Assembly: GCF_026241105.1 (NCBI RefSeq)
Contig: NZ_JAPFFT010000002.1
Location: forward strand, 281,696-345,695
Source of the DNA: Arthrobacter rhizophilus
Lineage (GTDB): Bacteria; Actinomycetota; Actinomycetes; Actinomycetales; Micrococcaceae
DNA length: 64,000 bases
Direction: 5' to 3'
Shown here: positions 36,076 through 45,048 of the stretch, one piece after another
Layout: each line of letters opens with the position of its first letter
Numbering within the stretch: the stretch's first letter is position 1
The notes under the pieces: generated by a model
What the model was told of the DNA's origin: nothing
Databases searched by the model: none
The model's input: the letters and a program-made list of their open reading frames with translations, nothing else
Translations under genes and position numbers: made by a program

Positions 36076-36942
36076 GTGGCTATGACGGCGGACTCCATCA
36101 CCCTTCTCATTGTGCTCATTGTTGTAGCGGTCATCTGGTTCGCGATGGCCGTCCACATCGTCACGCAATACGAACGCGGCGTCCTGTTCAGGCTGGGAAA
36201 GGTCCAGCGTGTCAGGTCACCTGGCCTCGTCGTCATCATCCCGTTCGTCGACCGGCTGAGGAAGGTCTCCCTTCGGATCGTCACCATGCCCATCCAGTCC
36301 CAGGGCATCATCACCCGGGACAACGTCAGCGTGGACATTTCCGCCGTCGCCTATTTCCGCGTGGTGGACGCCATCAAGTCCGTCATCGCGATTGAAAACA
36401 TCCACGCGGCCATCGACCAAATCGCACAAACCACGCTTCGAAAAGTTGTGGGGCAACACACCCTCGACGAAACGCTCGCGGAAACTGACGTGATCAACGC
36501 CAACATTCGCCAGATCCTGGACGGGCTGACTTTGGAATGGGGTGTCGAGGTCACATTGGTGGAGTTGAAGGACATCCAGCTGCCGGACAGCATGAAGCGC
36601 GCTATGGCCCGCCAGGCGGAAGCTGAGCGCGAGAAGCGCGCCAAGATCATCGCCGCCGAAGGCGAATCCCTGGCCGCAGCCGCCCTGGGCAGGGCCTCCG
36701 ACACCATGATGGCCCACCCCTTGGCGTTGCAATTGCGCAACCTCCAGACCATGGTGGAACTCGGCGTAGACAAGAACACCACGGTGGTCTTCCCGGCTCC
36801 GTTGATGAGCACGATCAACGAACTCGGAGCGTTCCTTGCCCGGGAAGTGGCCTCGGCAAAGGCAGTTCAACCGCCCACAGCGGACAACGCCGCAGCGCCG
36901 CCGCCCAGAACCGACATAGCAGCGCCCGGACTGAGCCGGTAG
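36076..36942 (+). CDS. SPFH/Band 7 domain protein (slipin)
   Basis: A 288-residue membrane-anchored protein. TLLIVLIVVAVIWFAMAVHI forms the N-terminal TM segment and ITQYERGVLFRLGKVQRVRS begins the SPFH domain. QGIITRDNVSVDISAVAYFR and the helical stretch KRAMARQAEAEREKRAKIIA are strong slipin/stomatin signatures. Such proteins organise membrane microdomains, often with a NfeD partner or protease. No NfeD gene is next to it here. The start is GTG 36076 or ATG 36082; the choice is not decided by an SD. The C-terminal tail is Pro/Ala-rich. Confidence 0.92.
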   Translation: MAMTADSITLLIVLIVVAVIWFAMAVHIVTQYERGVLFRLGKVQRVRSPGLVVIIPFVDRLRKVSLRIVTMPIQSQGIITRDNVSVDISAVAYFRVVDAIKSVIAIENIHAAIDQIAQTTLRKVVGQHTLDETLAETDVINANIRQILDGLTLEWGVEVTLVELKDIQLPDSMKRAMARQAEAEREKRAKIIAAEGESLAAAALGRASDTMMAHPLALQLRNLQTMVELGVDKNTTVVFPAPLMSTINELGAFLAREVASAKAVQPPTADNAAAPPPRTDIAAPGLSR

Positions 36943-36975
36943 CCTTACAAGCACAAGTTCGGAAGGAGGAAGACC

Positions 36976-37437
36976 ATGACCGACCCCCTACGGGGCCGCG
37001 CCACCGCCTTCCTCCGCCGTATTGGCCTGCTAACCGCGCTCCTGGCGATCATCGCCGGAATCCTCGGGATGCACGTGATGGGTGCCAGCCACAGCATGCA
37101 CGACCCCATCGCAATCGGGATCAACGCCGAAATGGCGGGCGCCCACGGTGGCCACATCGAGCCACCGGATGATCCATCGCCACCCGCCAACCTGTCTTCC
37201 AATCGATCGGCTCAGCTGACCGCATCGCATTGCACAAGCTCGGGCACCTGTACCGCGATGTCAGCCATGAGCGCCGTCTGCGTGCTTGCCTCGAGCCATA
37301 ACTCGCTGACGGCACCTTTGCCTGGCGTCCCGCCATATGCAGATGAGGGCACCACGGAGCCGGGCTCGCAGAACGCCGGCTATTCGCACCGTCCGGGAAG
37401 TCCTTCCCCGGGCGATCTCTGCATCAGTCGAACGTAA
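36976..37437 (+). CDS. DUF6153-like exported protein, His/Met-rich
   Basis: A 153-residue protein with an N-terminal signal or anchor (about residues 14-36, RIGLLTALLAIIAGILGMHV). The exported part has many His and Met residues (MGASHSMHDP, AGAHGGHIEPP) and a Cys group at HCTSSGTCTAM. This pattern fits DUF6153, often found beside DUF305 genes in actinobacteria. The residues suggest metal binding, perhaps copper, but that is inference. SD AAGGAGG lies 5 bases before the ATG. It is 135 bp ahead of the DUF305 gene. Confidence 0.75.
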   Translation: MTDPLRGRATAFLRRIGLLTALLAIIAGILGMHVMGASHSMHDPIAIGINAEMAGAHGGHIEPPDDPSPPANLSSNRSAQLTASHCTSSGTCTAMSAMSAVCVLASSHNSLTAPLPGVPPYADEGTTEPGSQNAGYSHRPGSPSPGDLCISRT

Positions 37438-37572
37438 AATACGCGGCCGCACCGAGCCGTTCGGCCCGCTGCATAAGACTTCACCCTGATGCGCCGCCCG
37501 CTAGTGGGCTTGCTGTGCGCGTCCCACGCAGCCGCACCTCTGCCGGCTGATTGATCGAAGGACCCCAAAACC

Positions 37573-38178
37573 ATGAAGAAAACGTTGACCATGATCTCTT
37601 ACACCTTGGCCACGGCCATCGCGCTGGCTGGCTGCTCAGCCGAAACCGGCGGCAACAACATGCCCGGAATGAACCACGGAGCCACCTCCGCGTCCTCATC
37701 TGCTTCCACGGTGGGCACTACCGGAGAGCACAACGCGGCCGACACATCGTTTGCCCGGATGATGATCCCCCACCATGCCCAGGCCGTCCAGATGAGCGAC
37801 GTGGTGCTCGCCAAGAAGGATATCCCTGCTCCGGTGACCGCACTGGCTGGGAGGATCAGAGCAGCCCAAGGCCCCGAGATCGAGAAAATGAGGGGCTGGC
37901 TCAAAGCATGGAACGAGCCCGCCGAGATGTCCGGCGACCACATCATGAACGGAATGATGGGCGAGGAGGACATGAAGAAACTCACGGCGTCCCAGGGCCT
38001 TGAAGCAGCCAGGCTGTTCCTCACCCAGATGATCGCCCATCACCAAGGGGCCGTGGTCATGGCGCAGAAGGAAAGCGTTGATGGCGAGAACGATGACGCA
38101 CTCAAGCTGGGCAACGGCATCGTGTCGGCACAGGAGGCTGAGATCAAGGAAATGAAGGAGCTGCTGGGAACCCTCTAG
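37573..38178 (+). CDS. DUF305 lipoprotein
   Basis: A 201-residue lipoprotein. The signal peptide ends ALAGC with Cys near residue 20. Two DUF305 halves contain FARMMIPHHAQAVQMSD and FLTQMIAHHQGAVVMAQKE, each with the paired His, Met and Asp/Gln residues of the fold. DUF305 proteins are linked with copper and other metal handling at the cell surface; direct proof is limited. Met-rich stretches (MPGMNH, MNGMMGEEDM) support metal binding. Its SD is GAAGGA, 10 bases upstream, and a hairpin follows the stop. It probably acts with the DUF6153-like protein upstream. Confidence 0.9.
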   Translation: MKKTLTMISYTLATAIALAGCSAETGGNNMPGMNHGATSASSSASTVGTTGEHNAADTSFARMMIPHHAQAVQMSDVVLAKKDIPAPVTALAGRIRAAQGPEIEKMRGWLKAWNEPAEMSGDHIMNGMMGEEDMKKLTASQGLEAARLFLTQMIAHHQGAVVMAQKESVDGENDDALKLGNGIVSAQEAEIKEMKELLGTL

Positions 38179-38188
38179 CCGAAGAGCA

Positions 38189-38220
38189 CCGGTCCACCTG
38201 GGCTTGACTGGGTGGACCGG
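38189..38220. terminator. Convergent terminator hairpin
   Basis: CCGGTCCACC and GGTGGACCGG form a perfect 10-bp stem around a 12-base loop. It sits between the DUF305 gene (plus strand) and the 86-residue gene (minus strand) and could end transcription in both directions. Confidence 0.65.
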
Positions 38221-38254
38221 CGCCGTAGCTGGAGAGTAACGGTATCGGCGCTGG

Positions 38255-38515
38255 TCAGGCCGTGACGTCTACAGAAGTGTCGTCCGCTTCGAACACGGCT
38301 TCGGCTACATCTTCCCGGAGGTGGTAGTCCCTGGCTTCGACTGGATACAGGGAGCCACTGACCACGTAATAGCCACGGCCTTCCCCTGGCCCGCCAGCCG
38401 CGGAGTCTATGGCAGCTATCAGTTGTGGTTCCAAGGGTTGTTCGCTGCCGAGCTCCCGCAATCTAGCGAGGTCCTGGGCCTCCAGGCGACTGATCAAACC
38501 CGGAATATCGCACAT
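38255..38515 (-). CDS. Small uncharacterised acidic protein
   Basis: An 86-residue protein that begins MCDIPGLISRLEAQDLARLREL and ends in an acidic segment (FEADDTSVDVTA). There is no TM helix or signal. The upstream GGACGGT is a possible SD. I do not recognise the family. The codon use and converging terminator with the DUF305 gene support a real gene, but it could still be chance. Confidence 0.55.
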   Translation of the reverse strand: MCDIPGLISRLEAQDLARLRELGSEQPLEPQLIAAIDSAAGGPGEGRGYYVVSGSLYPVEARDYHLREDVAEAVFEADDTSVDVTA

Positions 38516-38721
38516 CTAAAACACCGTCCTGTTCGGTCTGTGGGAAAGGTTCGCGCCGTCGCCCCAGCCGTAGGTGCATGCCAAGAACACTAAGCCCGGG
38601 AATCGTTTGTGGCAAGGGCCCAACCGGGACGAGTCCACTAAATGGACGCCGCTTGCTGCTGCCTGTGTTTTCATGCTGCGTTCTTGGTTGCGTTGCCTAC
38701 TGTTCAGTAACGGTCGGCAAC

Positions 38722-40293
38722 ATGGAGGGGGTGAGTTCACCATGCAAAGCCCATTCGGGCGAAAATGTCCCCTTCTCCGCAACCCGGCGCGGTTTTATGG
38801 CCGCCGCTCTGACAGGCGCAGCTTTGACCCTGGCGCCGGTTTCCTTCGCGGCAGCCGCTACCGGAACAAGTAAGACCAAGACGATCACCGGCCATCTGGA
38901 CCCGGGCGCCGCAGACTTTGTGTATTTGCCGATCGAGGTGCCGGCAGGCGTCAACAAGATCAGCGTCTCGTACACCTACAACAAGCCCCAGGTGTCCCCT
39001 GGACTTCTCGGGAACGCGTGCGACATTGGAATTTTCGATGAGAAGGGCACGGACATCGCCGGCAAGGGCTTCCGTGGCTGGTCGGGCGGTTTCCGCACGG
39101 AATTCAGCATCAGCGCCGGCGAGACGACGCCCGGCTACCTGCCTGGACCCGTCGGTAAGGGCACCTGGAACGTTGTTCTCGGCCCGTACCAGGTGGCCGA
39201 ACAGGGCCTTGACTACACCGTGAATGTCACGCTCGAGTATGGACCGGACGGCACGCCCTTCAAACCCCAGTATCCGGCGCAGCAGATCGCCGGCCGCGGC
39301 GCAGGCTGGTATCGCGGCGATGCGCACCTGCACACGGTCTACTCCGATGGAAAGCGCACCCCCGAAGAGGTGGCAGCGGGCGCCCGCGCCGCGCGGCTCG
39401 ACTTCATGATCTCCACGGACCACAACACACCGGCGTCGCACGGCGTCTGGGGACCGCTCGCGGGCAATGACCTGCTCATCCTCACTGGCGAGGAAGTCAC
39501 CACGCGCAACGGTCACTACCTCGCCCTCGGCCTGGAGCCCGGCGAGTGGATCGACTGGCGCTACCGGGCCCGCGACAAGGGATTCGAGAAGGAAGCCCAG
39601 CGGATCCACGCCTCCGGCGGGATTGTTGTCCCGGCGCACCCGTATTGCCCCTACGTCGCCTGCCGCTGGAAGTTCGGGTATGACGACGCCGATGCGGTCG
39701 AAGTGTGGACGGGCCCGTGGACCCTGGACGACGAGTACTCAGTCAACACCTGGGACTCGATGCTGGCCCACTCCGCGCGTACAGGCGGGCGATGGCTCCC
39801 AGCCATGGGCAACAGCGACGCGCACAGCGTCCCCCAGGTTATCGGTTGGCCCCACAACGTGGTCAACGCTGCCGCTTTGTCTCGCGATGCACTGCTTGAC
39901 GGCATCCGCAGCGGCCGGAACTGGATCGCCGAGTCCGCGGACGTCTCGGTGGACTTCAAGGTGACATCCGGAGGCAAGAGCGCAACGGTCGGCGATCGTC
40001 TCGACGTCGCGGCAGATGCCCCCGTCACGGTGACCGCGAAAATCGCCGGCGTGCCGAACGGCGTCGTGCGCTTCATCACGGATGAAGGACAGACCCAGCA
40101 GGTAACGCTTCCCGCGTCGGGCCAGGGAACGAGCACGTGGGTCACCACCCCTCAGCTCGCGGCCTACGTGCGTGTGGAGGTTCGGCATCCGAAGATCGAC
40201 GGAACGTCGGGCAGCGGCACGGAGATGGGAGCGGTCATCCCGCTCGGCCCCATGGCAGCGTTGACCAACCCGATCTTCCTGGGTAAGGGCTAG
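38722..40293 (+). CDS. Tat-exported PHP-domain metallohydrolase (CehA/McbA type)
   Basis: About 523 residues from ATG 38722. [20 protein letters not shown] is a twin-arginine signal with Ala-rich cleavage site. The PHP domain starts [20 protein letters not shown] and keeps the His residues of motif [16 protein letters not shown] and later VPAHPYCPY and MGNSDAHSV supply further metal ligands. CehA/McbA relatives hydrolyse phosphate esters or carbamates; the substrate is unknown. A front domain (about residues 60-190) is beta-rich. The start is not settled: see the finding on ATG 38742 and the CCCC run. A palindromic terminator follows. Confidence 0.85.
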   Translation: MEGVSSPCKAHSGENVPFSATRRGFMAAALTGAALTLAPVSFAAAATGTSKTKTITGHLDPGAADFVYLPIEVPAGVNKISVSYTYNKPQVSPGLLGNACDIGIFDEKGTDIAGKGFRGWSGGFRTEFSISAGETTPGYLPGPVGKGTWNVVLGPYQVAEQGLDYTVNVTLEYGPDGTPFKPQYPAQQIAGRGAGWYRGDAHLHTVYSDGKRTPEEVAAGARAARLDFMISTDHNTPASHGVWGPLAGNDLLILTGEEVTTRNGHYLALGLEPGEWIDWRYRARDKGFEKEAQRIHASGGIVVPAHPYCPYVACRWKFGYDDADAVEVWTGPWTLDDEYSVNTWDSMLAHSARTGGRWLPAMGNSDAHSVPQVIGWPHNVVNAAALSRDALLDGIRSGRNWIAESADVSVDFKVTSGGKSATVGDRLDVAADAPVTVTAKIAGVPNGVVRFITDEGQTQQVTLPASGQGTSTWVTTPQLAAYVRVEVRHPKIDGTSGSGTEMGAVIPLGPMAALTNPIFLGKG

Positions 40294-40310
40294 TCCAGAA
40301 CAGATCCCCC

Positions 40311-40352
40311 GAGGGAGTCCCTGCCAGTACCCCTACCAGCAGGGACTCCCTC
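40311..40352 (+). terminator. Long terminator hairpin after the PHP gene
   Basis: GAGGGAGTCCCTGC and GCAGGGACTCCCTC form a perfect 14-bp stem around a 14-base loop, 18 bases after the stop codon of the metallohydrolase gene. The U-tract is short. Confidence 0.7.
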
Positions 40353-40412
40353 ACATCGGAAATCTCCTGTTGGATGGATAGTGCCAATCCTCCGTCCATA
40401 AACAGGAGAAAC

Positions 40413-41456
40413 ATGCTTACCGTGAATGCTTACGCCGCCCCGTCCGCGAGCGAGGCCCTCGTCCGGACCACCATTGAGCGCCGCGATGTCGGCGCCCACG
40501 ACGTGCTGATCGAGATCAAGTACGCAGGCATCTGCCATTCAGACATCCACACCGTCCGCGGCGATTGGGGTCCGCAGTCCTATCCTCTTGCTCCCGGCCA
40601 CGAAATCGCCGGTATTGTCACCGAAGTCGGCGCCGAAGTCACCCGCCACAAGGTCGGCGACCGGGTAGGAGTGGGCTGCATGGTCAACTCCTGCGGTGAA
40701 TGCGGGAACTGCCGCAAGGGCGAGGAGCAGTACTGCCTCAAGGGAATGACCGGGACCTATGGCGCCGTGGACCGCGACGGGACGATCACCCAGGGCGGGT
40801 ACTCCACCCACGTTGTGGTGACCGAGGACTTCGTCGTACGGATCCCTGAAGGAATAGAGCTCGACGCCGCCGCTCCCCTGCTGTGCGCAGGCATCACCAC
40901 CTATTCGCCGCTTCGGCACTGGGGCGCCGGTCCCGGCAAGAAGGTCGCCGTGGTCGGACTCGGCGGGCTGGGCCACATGGCGGTCAAGCTCGCACACGCA
41001 ATGGGCGCCGAAGTCACGGTGTTGTCCCAGTCATTGAAGAAGCTGGAAGACGGCCTGCGCTTGGGCGCAGACCAGTACTTCGCCACGAGCGACCCTGCAA
41101 CGTTTGAATCGCTCGCCGGCACTTTTGACCTGATCATCAACACCGTCAGCGCCCCGATCGACATCAGCTCCTACCTTCAGTTGCTGGCCCTCGACGGCGC
41201 CTTGGTGAACGTGGGCGCACCCGCGGAGCCGCTCCCGGTCAACGTGTTCTCGCTCATCACGGGACGGCGTTCCTTCGCCGGATCCGCGATCGGCGGCATC
41301 CGCGAGACCCAGGAAATGCTCGATTTCTGCGCCGAGCATGGACTTGGTGCCGAGATCGAGGTCATCCCGGCAGACAAGATCAACGACGCCTACGAGCGCG
41401 TGCTCGCGTCCGACGTGCGGTACCGCTTCGTCATCGATACGTCCACACTGGGCTAG
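40413..41456 (+). CDS. Zinc-dependent NAD(P) alcohol dehydrogenase
   Basis: A 347-residue medium-chain dehydrogenase. [17 protein letters not shown] carries the catalytic Zn ligand, [16 protein letters not shown] the next, and [20 protein letters not shown] the structural-Zn Cys group. The cofactor loop is [20 protein letters not shown] near residue 180. The pattern fits the cinnamyl/YahK-like branch that reduces many aldehydes with NADPH. AGGAG lies 6 bases before ATG 40413. A terminator-like hairpin with five Ts follows. The physiological substrate is not known. Confidence 0.93.
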   Translation: MLTVNAYAAPSASEALVRTTIERRDVGAHDVLIEIKYAGICHSDIHTVRGDWGPQSYPLAPGHEIAGIVTEVGAEVTRHKVGDRVGVGCMVNSCGECGNCRKGEEQYCLKGMTGTYGAVDRDGTITQGGYSTHVVVTEDFVVRIPEGIELDAAAPLLCAGITTYSPLRHWGAGPGKKVAVVGLGGLGHMAVKLAHAMGAEVTVLSQSLKKLEDGLRLGADQYFATSDPATFESLAGTFDLIINTVSAPIDISSYLQLLALDGALVNVGAPAEPLPVNVFSLITGRRSFAGSAIGGIRETQEMLDFCAEHGLGAEIEVIPADKINDAYERVLASDVRYRFVIDTSTLG

Positions 41457-41522
41457 ACCTGATTCGTCCCTCCCAAAAGTCCCTGCGGGGCACTTGCACC
41501 GTCACTCTTGCCGCGTGCTTGT

Positions 41523-41541
41523 GCCTCGTGGGGGGCTTTTT
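41523..41541 (+). terminator. Small intrinsic terminator after the alcohol dehydrogenase
   Basis: GCCTC and GGGGGC can form a five-pair stem with one G-U pair around GTGG, followed by TTTTT, 66 bases after the stop codon. Confidence 0.45.
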
Positions 41542-41609
41542 GCTGTCCGCGAGCATCTCTTGGCTACGGGAGTCCGCACCAACGATGATGTCCCCATGAA
41601 GGCAACCCG

Positions 41610-42206
41610 ATGAACAAGAACCGGCTCGAGGCATTCAGTGACGGCGTCCTCGCGATCGTCATCACCATCATGGTGCTTGAACTGCGGGTACCCCCGGAAC
41701 CAACCTGGACTGGCCTGCTGAGTGTCCTCCCGACATTCCTTAGCTACCTGCTCAGCTTCGCCTACGTGGGGATCTATTGGAACAATCACCACCACCTGAT
41801 CCACTTGGCCGATCGGGTCAACGGCGGAATTCTCTGGGCAAACCTGCACCTGTTGTTCTGGATTTCGCTCTTCCCGTTCAGCACGCGATGGATGGATGAA
41901 TCGGGCTTCATGGAGGTCCCCGTGCTCGCCTACGGGTTCAACCTACTCAGCGCGGCCATTGCCTACTTCGTCCTGCAGCAGGCGTTGATCCGTCAGCAGG
42001 GACGGCGGGGGGCTCTCGCCCAGGCGCTTGGCCGGGACTGGAAGGGAAAGACGTCGCCCCTCATCTACTTGGCCGGTCTTGGCCTCTGCTTCCTGCATCC
42101 ATTGCTCGCCGTCGCCGCCTACACTGTGGTGGCACTGATCTGGCTGGTTCCGGACCGCCGCGTTGAACACTTTGTGGTCCGCGCACAGGAGGGCCCATCT
42201 GAATAG
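41610..42206 (+). CDS. TMEM175-like potassium channel (DUF1211)
   Basis: A 198-residue membrane protein with six TM helices. RLEAFSDGVLAIVITIMVLE (residues 5-24) is the conserved first helix of the TMEM175 family, whose bacterial members form K+-selective tetrameric channels. YVGIYWNNHHHLIHLADRVN is another family block. It probably conducts K+ and sets membrane potential. There is no strong SD at ATG 41610. It ends 32 bp before the decayed acetyltransferase on the other strand. Confidence 0.9.
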   Translation: MNKNRLEAFSDGVLAIVITIMVLELRVPPEPTWTGLLSVLPTFLSYLLSFAYVGIYWNNHHHLIHLADRVNGGILWANLHLLFWISLFPFSTRWMDESGFMEVPVLAYGFNLLSAAIAYFVLQQALIRQQGRRGALAQALGRDWKGKTSPLIYLAGLGLCFLHPLLAVAAYTVVALIWLVPDRRVEHFVVRAQEGPSE

Positions 42207-42238
42207 CGATCTTGAGCTCCACGCCGCAGGTTCGGAAA

Positions 42239-42423
42239 TCAGACCCGGCGGGAGCGGCGTTCAAGCAGCAGCGTATCCCGCCATTGGCCGGCCAGGGGAC
42301 CCGCATTCATGTGCGCGATGCGTTCACGCCGGCCTCGATGCCCTCGGCGAAAATCGCGCGGACTTCGGGCCAATCCTCAGGACTCATGGGCCGGATCAGG
42401 ACGGCTCCGGCTTCGCTAGACAT
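42239..42423 (-). pseudogene. Internally deleted GNAT (phosphinothricin acetyltransferase-like) remnant
   Basis: Read on the minus strand, ATG 42423 begins MSSEAGAVLIRPMSPEDWPE, followed by VRAIFAEGIEAG, the start of a pat/bar-type acetyltransferase. The frame then meets a stop near 42307. Another frame from about 42300 reads GPLAGQWRDTLLLERRSRRV and stops at 42239, which is the usual C-terminus of the same family. The remaining 185 bp are far short of the normal 500-550 bp, and the two ends are out of frame by one base. The middle, including the acetyl-CoA site, is lost. The match is from memory of the family and has not been searched. Confidence 0.75.
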
Positions 42424-42568
42424 TCACCCATTATGCACTTGGACTGACGAGCCCTTGATTGAAGTCCCCTTCCTTGTTGCACTTGTCTATGCGGCCGGCT
42501 GAGTCCACAGACGCTACTTCGTCCCCGCCGCCGTCCTCGCCGCCAAATTGACACATCAGGAGCCCTCC

Positions 42569-43546
42569 ATGAGTAAAGAACAGTTGGTCATCATCGGATC
42601 TGGCCCCGCCGGATACACAGCGGCAATCTATGCAGCCCGGGCGGGCCTGAATCCCTTGGTCCTTGCCGGATCAGTCACCGCGGGCGGCGCGTTGATGAAC
42701 ACCACGGAAGTGGAGAATTTCCCCGGCTTTCCCGCCGGCATCCAGGGCCCCGAACTTATGGAGGGCCTGCAGGAGCAGGCCGAGCGCTTCGGCGCCAAGA
42801 TAGTGTTCGACGACGTCACTGAAGTCCAGCTGGCCGGGCACCTCAAGCGTGTGGTCACCGGGTCGGGCGATACCCACAAGGCACTGGCAGTGATCCTCGC
42901 GACCGGCTCCGCCTACAAGGAGCTTGGCCTGCCGGAGGAGAAGAGACTCAGCGGGCATGGCGTCTCCTGGTGCGCCACGTGCGATGGCTTCTTCTTCCGC
43001 GAGCAGGACATTGTGGTGGTAGGCGGCGGCGATTCGGCCATGGAAGAAGCAACGTTCTTGACCCGGTTCGCGAAGACCGTGACCGTCGTCGTCCGCAGGG
43101 AAGAACTCCGAGCCTCGCGGATCATGGCCCAGCGAGCCAAGGACAATCCGAAAATCCGCTTCGCCTGGAACTCGGCCGTCACCGCCATCCACGGCGACGC
43201 CAAGGTCACCGGCGTGACCCTGACTGACACCCGCACCGGTGAAACGCGCGAACATGCGGCTACGGGCATGTTCGTGGCCATTGGACATGTCCCTCGGACG
43301 GACCTTGTTGCAGGCCAGGTGGATCTCGACGCCGACGGCTACATCAAGGTTGACTCCCCCACCACGGTCACCAATCGTTCCGGAGTCTTTGCCTGCGGTG
43401 ACGCGGTGGACCACCGCTACCGCCAAGCCATTACGGCCGCCGGCACAGGCTGCGCGGCCGCCTTGGATGCCGAGCGGTACCTCGCCGCACTTGAGGATGC
43501 TGACAGCATCGCCACCGCCCTCGTCGAAGAACCCACGCACGCCTAA
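42569..43546 (+). CDS. trxB: Thioredoxin reductase
   Basis: A 325-residue flavoprotein of normal length. The FAD motif is [20 protein letters not shown] at residues 6-25, the redox-active disulfide is [10 protein letters not shown] near residue 138, and the NADPH loop is [36 protein letters not shown] closes the FAD site. It transfers electrons from NADPH to thioredoxin; no thioredoxin gene is adjacent. AGGAG lies 6 bases before ATG 42569; the earlier ATG 42548 overlaps this SD and is rejected. Confidence 0.95.
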   Translation: MSKEQLVIIGSGPAGYTAAIYAARAGLNPLVLAGSVTAGGALMNTTEVENFPGFPAGIQGPELMEGLQEQAERFGAKIVFDDVTEVQLAGHLKRVVTGSGDTHKALAVILATGSAYKELGLPEEKRLSGHGVSWCATCDGFFFREQDIVVVGGGDSAMEEATFLTRFAKTVTVVVRREELRASRIMAQRAKDNPKIRFAWNSAVTAIHGDAKVTGVTLTDTRTGETREHAATGMFVAIGHVPRTDLVAGQVDLDADGYIKVDSPTTVTNRSGVFACGDAVDHRYRQAITAAGTGCAAALDAERYLAALEDADSIATALVEEPTHA

Positions 43547-43548
43547 CT

Positions 43549-43618
43549 CACCCAACTAACTCACAGTTGTTGTCGTTATGAACCGCCAAAACGACACCTA
43601 CTGCTAGTCAGTTGGGTG
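43549..43618. repeat. Nested palindromic element between trxB and mntH
   Basis: An outer stem CACCCAACTAACT / AGTCAGTTGGGTG (13 bp, one mismatch) encloses an inner perfect stem TGTCGTT / AACGACA. The whole 70-bp element begins 2 bases after the trxB stop. It may be a terminator, a mobile palindromic repeat, or both. Confidence 0.65.
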
Positions 43619-43651
43619 TAGCGGGTCTCAAGCCATGCCTAAAATCTACTT

Positions 43652-43670
43652 TTCGGTACGCCTAACTTAA
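43652..43670. promoter_or_regulatory. DtxR/IdeR/MntR-like operator upstream of mntH
   Basis: TTCGGTACGCCTAACTTAA matches the DtxR-family consensus TTAGGTTAGCCTAACCTAA at 15 of 19 positions, including the central GCCTAAC. It lies 42 bases before the mntH start, a position suited to metal-dependent repression. Confidence 0.7.
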
Positions 43671-43712
43671 CGGTATCCTCATCATGTTCGTATCCCCGAT
43701 GTTGAGGAAACC

Positions 43713-44963
43713 ATGGCTACCACTCTTGCGGCGCAACCGGCGAGCAAGCCCCGGTGGCGGTCCCGGCTACTTTTGTTGGGACCGGCTTTCGTGGCCGCGA
43801 TCGCCTACGTGGATCCGGGAAACGTCGCGGCAAATCTGACTGCCGGCGCGAACTACGGCTACTTGCTCGTGTGGGTCTTGGTTGCAGCAAACATCATGGC
43901 TGTCCTGGTGCAGTACCAGTCGGCGAAACTAGGTTTGGCCACGGGCCACAGCCTTCCCGAACTCCTCGGCATGCGGCTGGGAACTCACCGCCGCAGGCTG
44001 TTTTGGGTCCAGGCAGAAGTCGTTGCCGGGGCGACTGACATGGCTGAAGTCATCGGCGGAGCCGTAGCCCTCAACCTCCTCTTCGGGCTGCCGCTTCTTA
44101 TGGGTGGTTTCATCATCGGGCTGGCATCCATGATGCTCCTGGCGCTCCAGTCGTCACGGGGCCAAAAGTCCTTCGAATACGCCATCATGATGCTCTTGGC
44201 GGTCATCGCCGTCGGTTTCGTTTCGGGGCTCTTTGTCAGTCCGCCGGAGACCGGAGGCGTGTTGGCAGGTTTGGTGCCGCGCTTCGAAGGCACGGACACC
44301 GTCCTCCTCGCCGCCAGCATGCTCGGTGCCACCGTCATGCCGCACGCGATCTACCTGCATTCCGCCCTGGCCCGTGACAGGCATGGCTTCTCCCAAGATC
44401 CGGCGGTGCGGACAAAACTCATCAGGGCAACCCGGGTGGATGTCGCGGGGGCGTTGATGCTGGCAGGGGTTGTGAACATTGCCATGCTCCTTTTGGCCGC
44501 CTCCAGCCTGCGGGGAGTCGAAGGGACTGACACCATCGCAGGAGCCCACGCCGCAGTCACCTCGGCGCTTGGTCCAATCATTGGCGTCGCTTTTGGAGTA
44601 GGACTGCTGGCCTCGGGCCTGGCCTCGACGTCCGTTGGATGCTATGCCGGAGCAACAGTGATGGGTGGCCTCCTCAAGATCCGTGTGCCACTCCTGCTCC
44701 GCCGGGTCATCACATTGATCCCGGCCTTGATCATTCTCGGAGCGGGAATAGAACCCACACTGGCCCTCGTCTTGAGCCAGGTCCTCCTCAGCTTCGGCAT
44801 TCCTTTCGCCTTGATTCCGCTGATTCGGCTCACTGGCAAGCGCGAAGTCATGGGCATCCACACAGATTCAACAGCATTGAAGATTGCCGGGTGGACCAGC
44901 GCGGCACTCATCGTCGGCCTCAACTGTGTCCTCATCGGCCTGACAATCGCGGGGCACTCCTAG
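43713..44963 (+). CDS. mntH: Nramp divalent metal transporter (Mn2+ importer)
   Basis: A 416-residue Nramp protein with about eleven TM helices. AYVDPGNVAANLTAGANYG near residue 28 contains the DPGN metal-binding motif of TM1, and ATVMPHAIYLHSALARDRHG near residue 208 has the MPH motif of TM6. GHSLPELLGMRLG is another signature. It takes up Mn2+ (and possibly Fe2+) with protons. The ATG follows TTGAGGAAACC. The DtxR-like site and the terC riboswitch elsewhere in the window are consistent with manganese as the substrate. Confidence 0.95.
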   Translation: MATTLAAQPASKPRWRSRLLLLGPAFVAAIAYVDPGNVAANLTAGANYGYLLVWVLVAANIMAVLVQYQSAKLGLATGHSLPELLGMRLGTHRRRLFWVQAEVVAGATDMAEVIGGAVALNLLFGLPLLMGGFIIGLASMMLLALQSSRGQKSFEYAIMMLLAVIAVGFVSGLFVSPPETGGVLAGLVPRFEGTDTVLLAASMLGATVMPHAIYLHSALARDRHGFSQDPAVRTKLIRATRVDVAGALMLAGVVNIAMLLLAASSLRGVEGTDTIAGAHAAVTSALGPIIGVAFGVGLLASGLASTSVGCYAGATVMGGLLKIRVPLLLRRVITLIPALIILGAGIEPTLALVLSQVLLSFGIPFALIPLIRLTGKREVMGIHTDSTALKIAGWTSAALIVGLNCVLIGLTIAGHS

Positions 44964-45004
44964 GCGCCCCTGGCAGTCTCGAATGCGCCGCGCACTTCGG
45001 GGAG

Positions 45005-45026
45005 GACCCAGGACTTAAGCTGGGTC
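45005..45026 (+). other. Hairpin between mntH and the APC permease
   Basis: GACCCAG and CTGGGTC form a perfect 7-bp stem around GACTTAAG. It lies 42 bases after mntH and 23 bases before the permease start, so it may be a weak terminator of mntH or part of the permease leader. Confidence 0.4.
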
Positions 45027-45048
45027 TGAGCGCCGAAGGAGAACCCCC

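Noticed and set aside
42212..42502. A 96-codon plus-strand frame between the TMEM175 gene and trxB
   Set aside because: It is antisense to the acetyltransferase remnant and has no ribosome binding site or domain.
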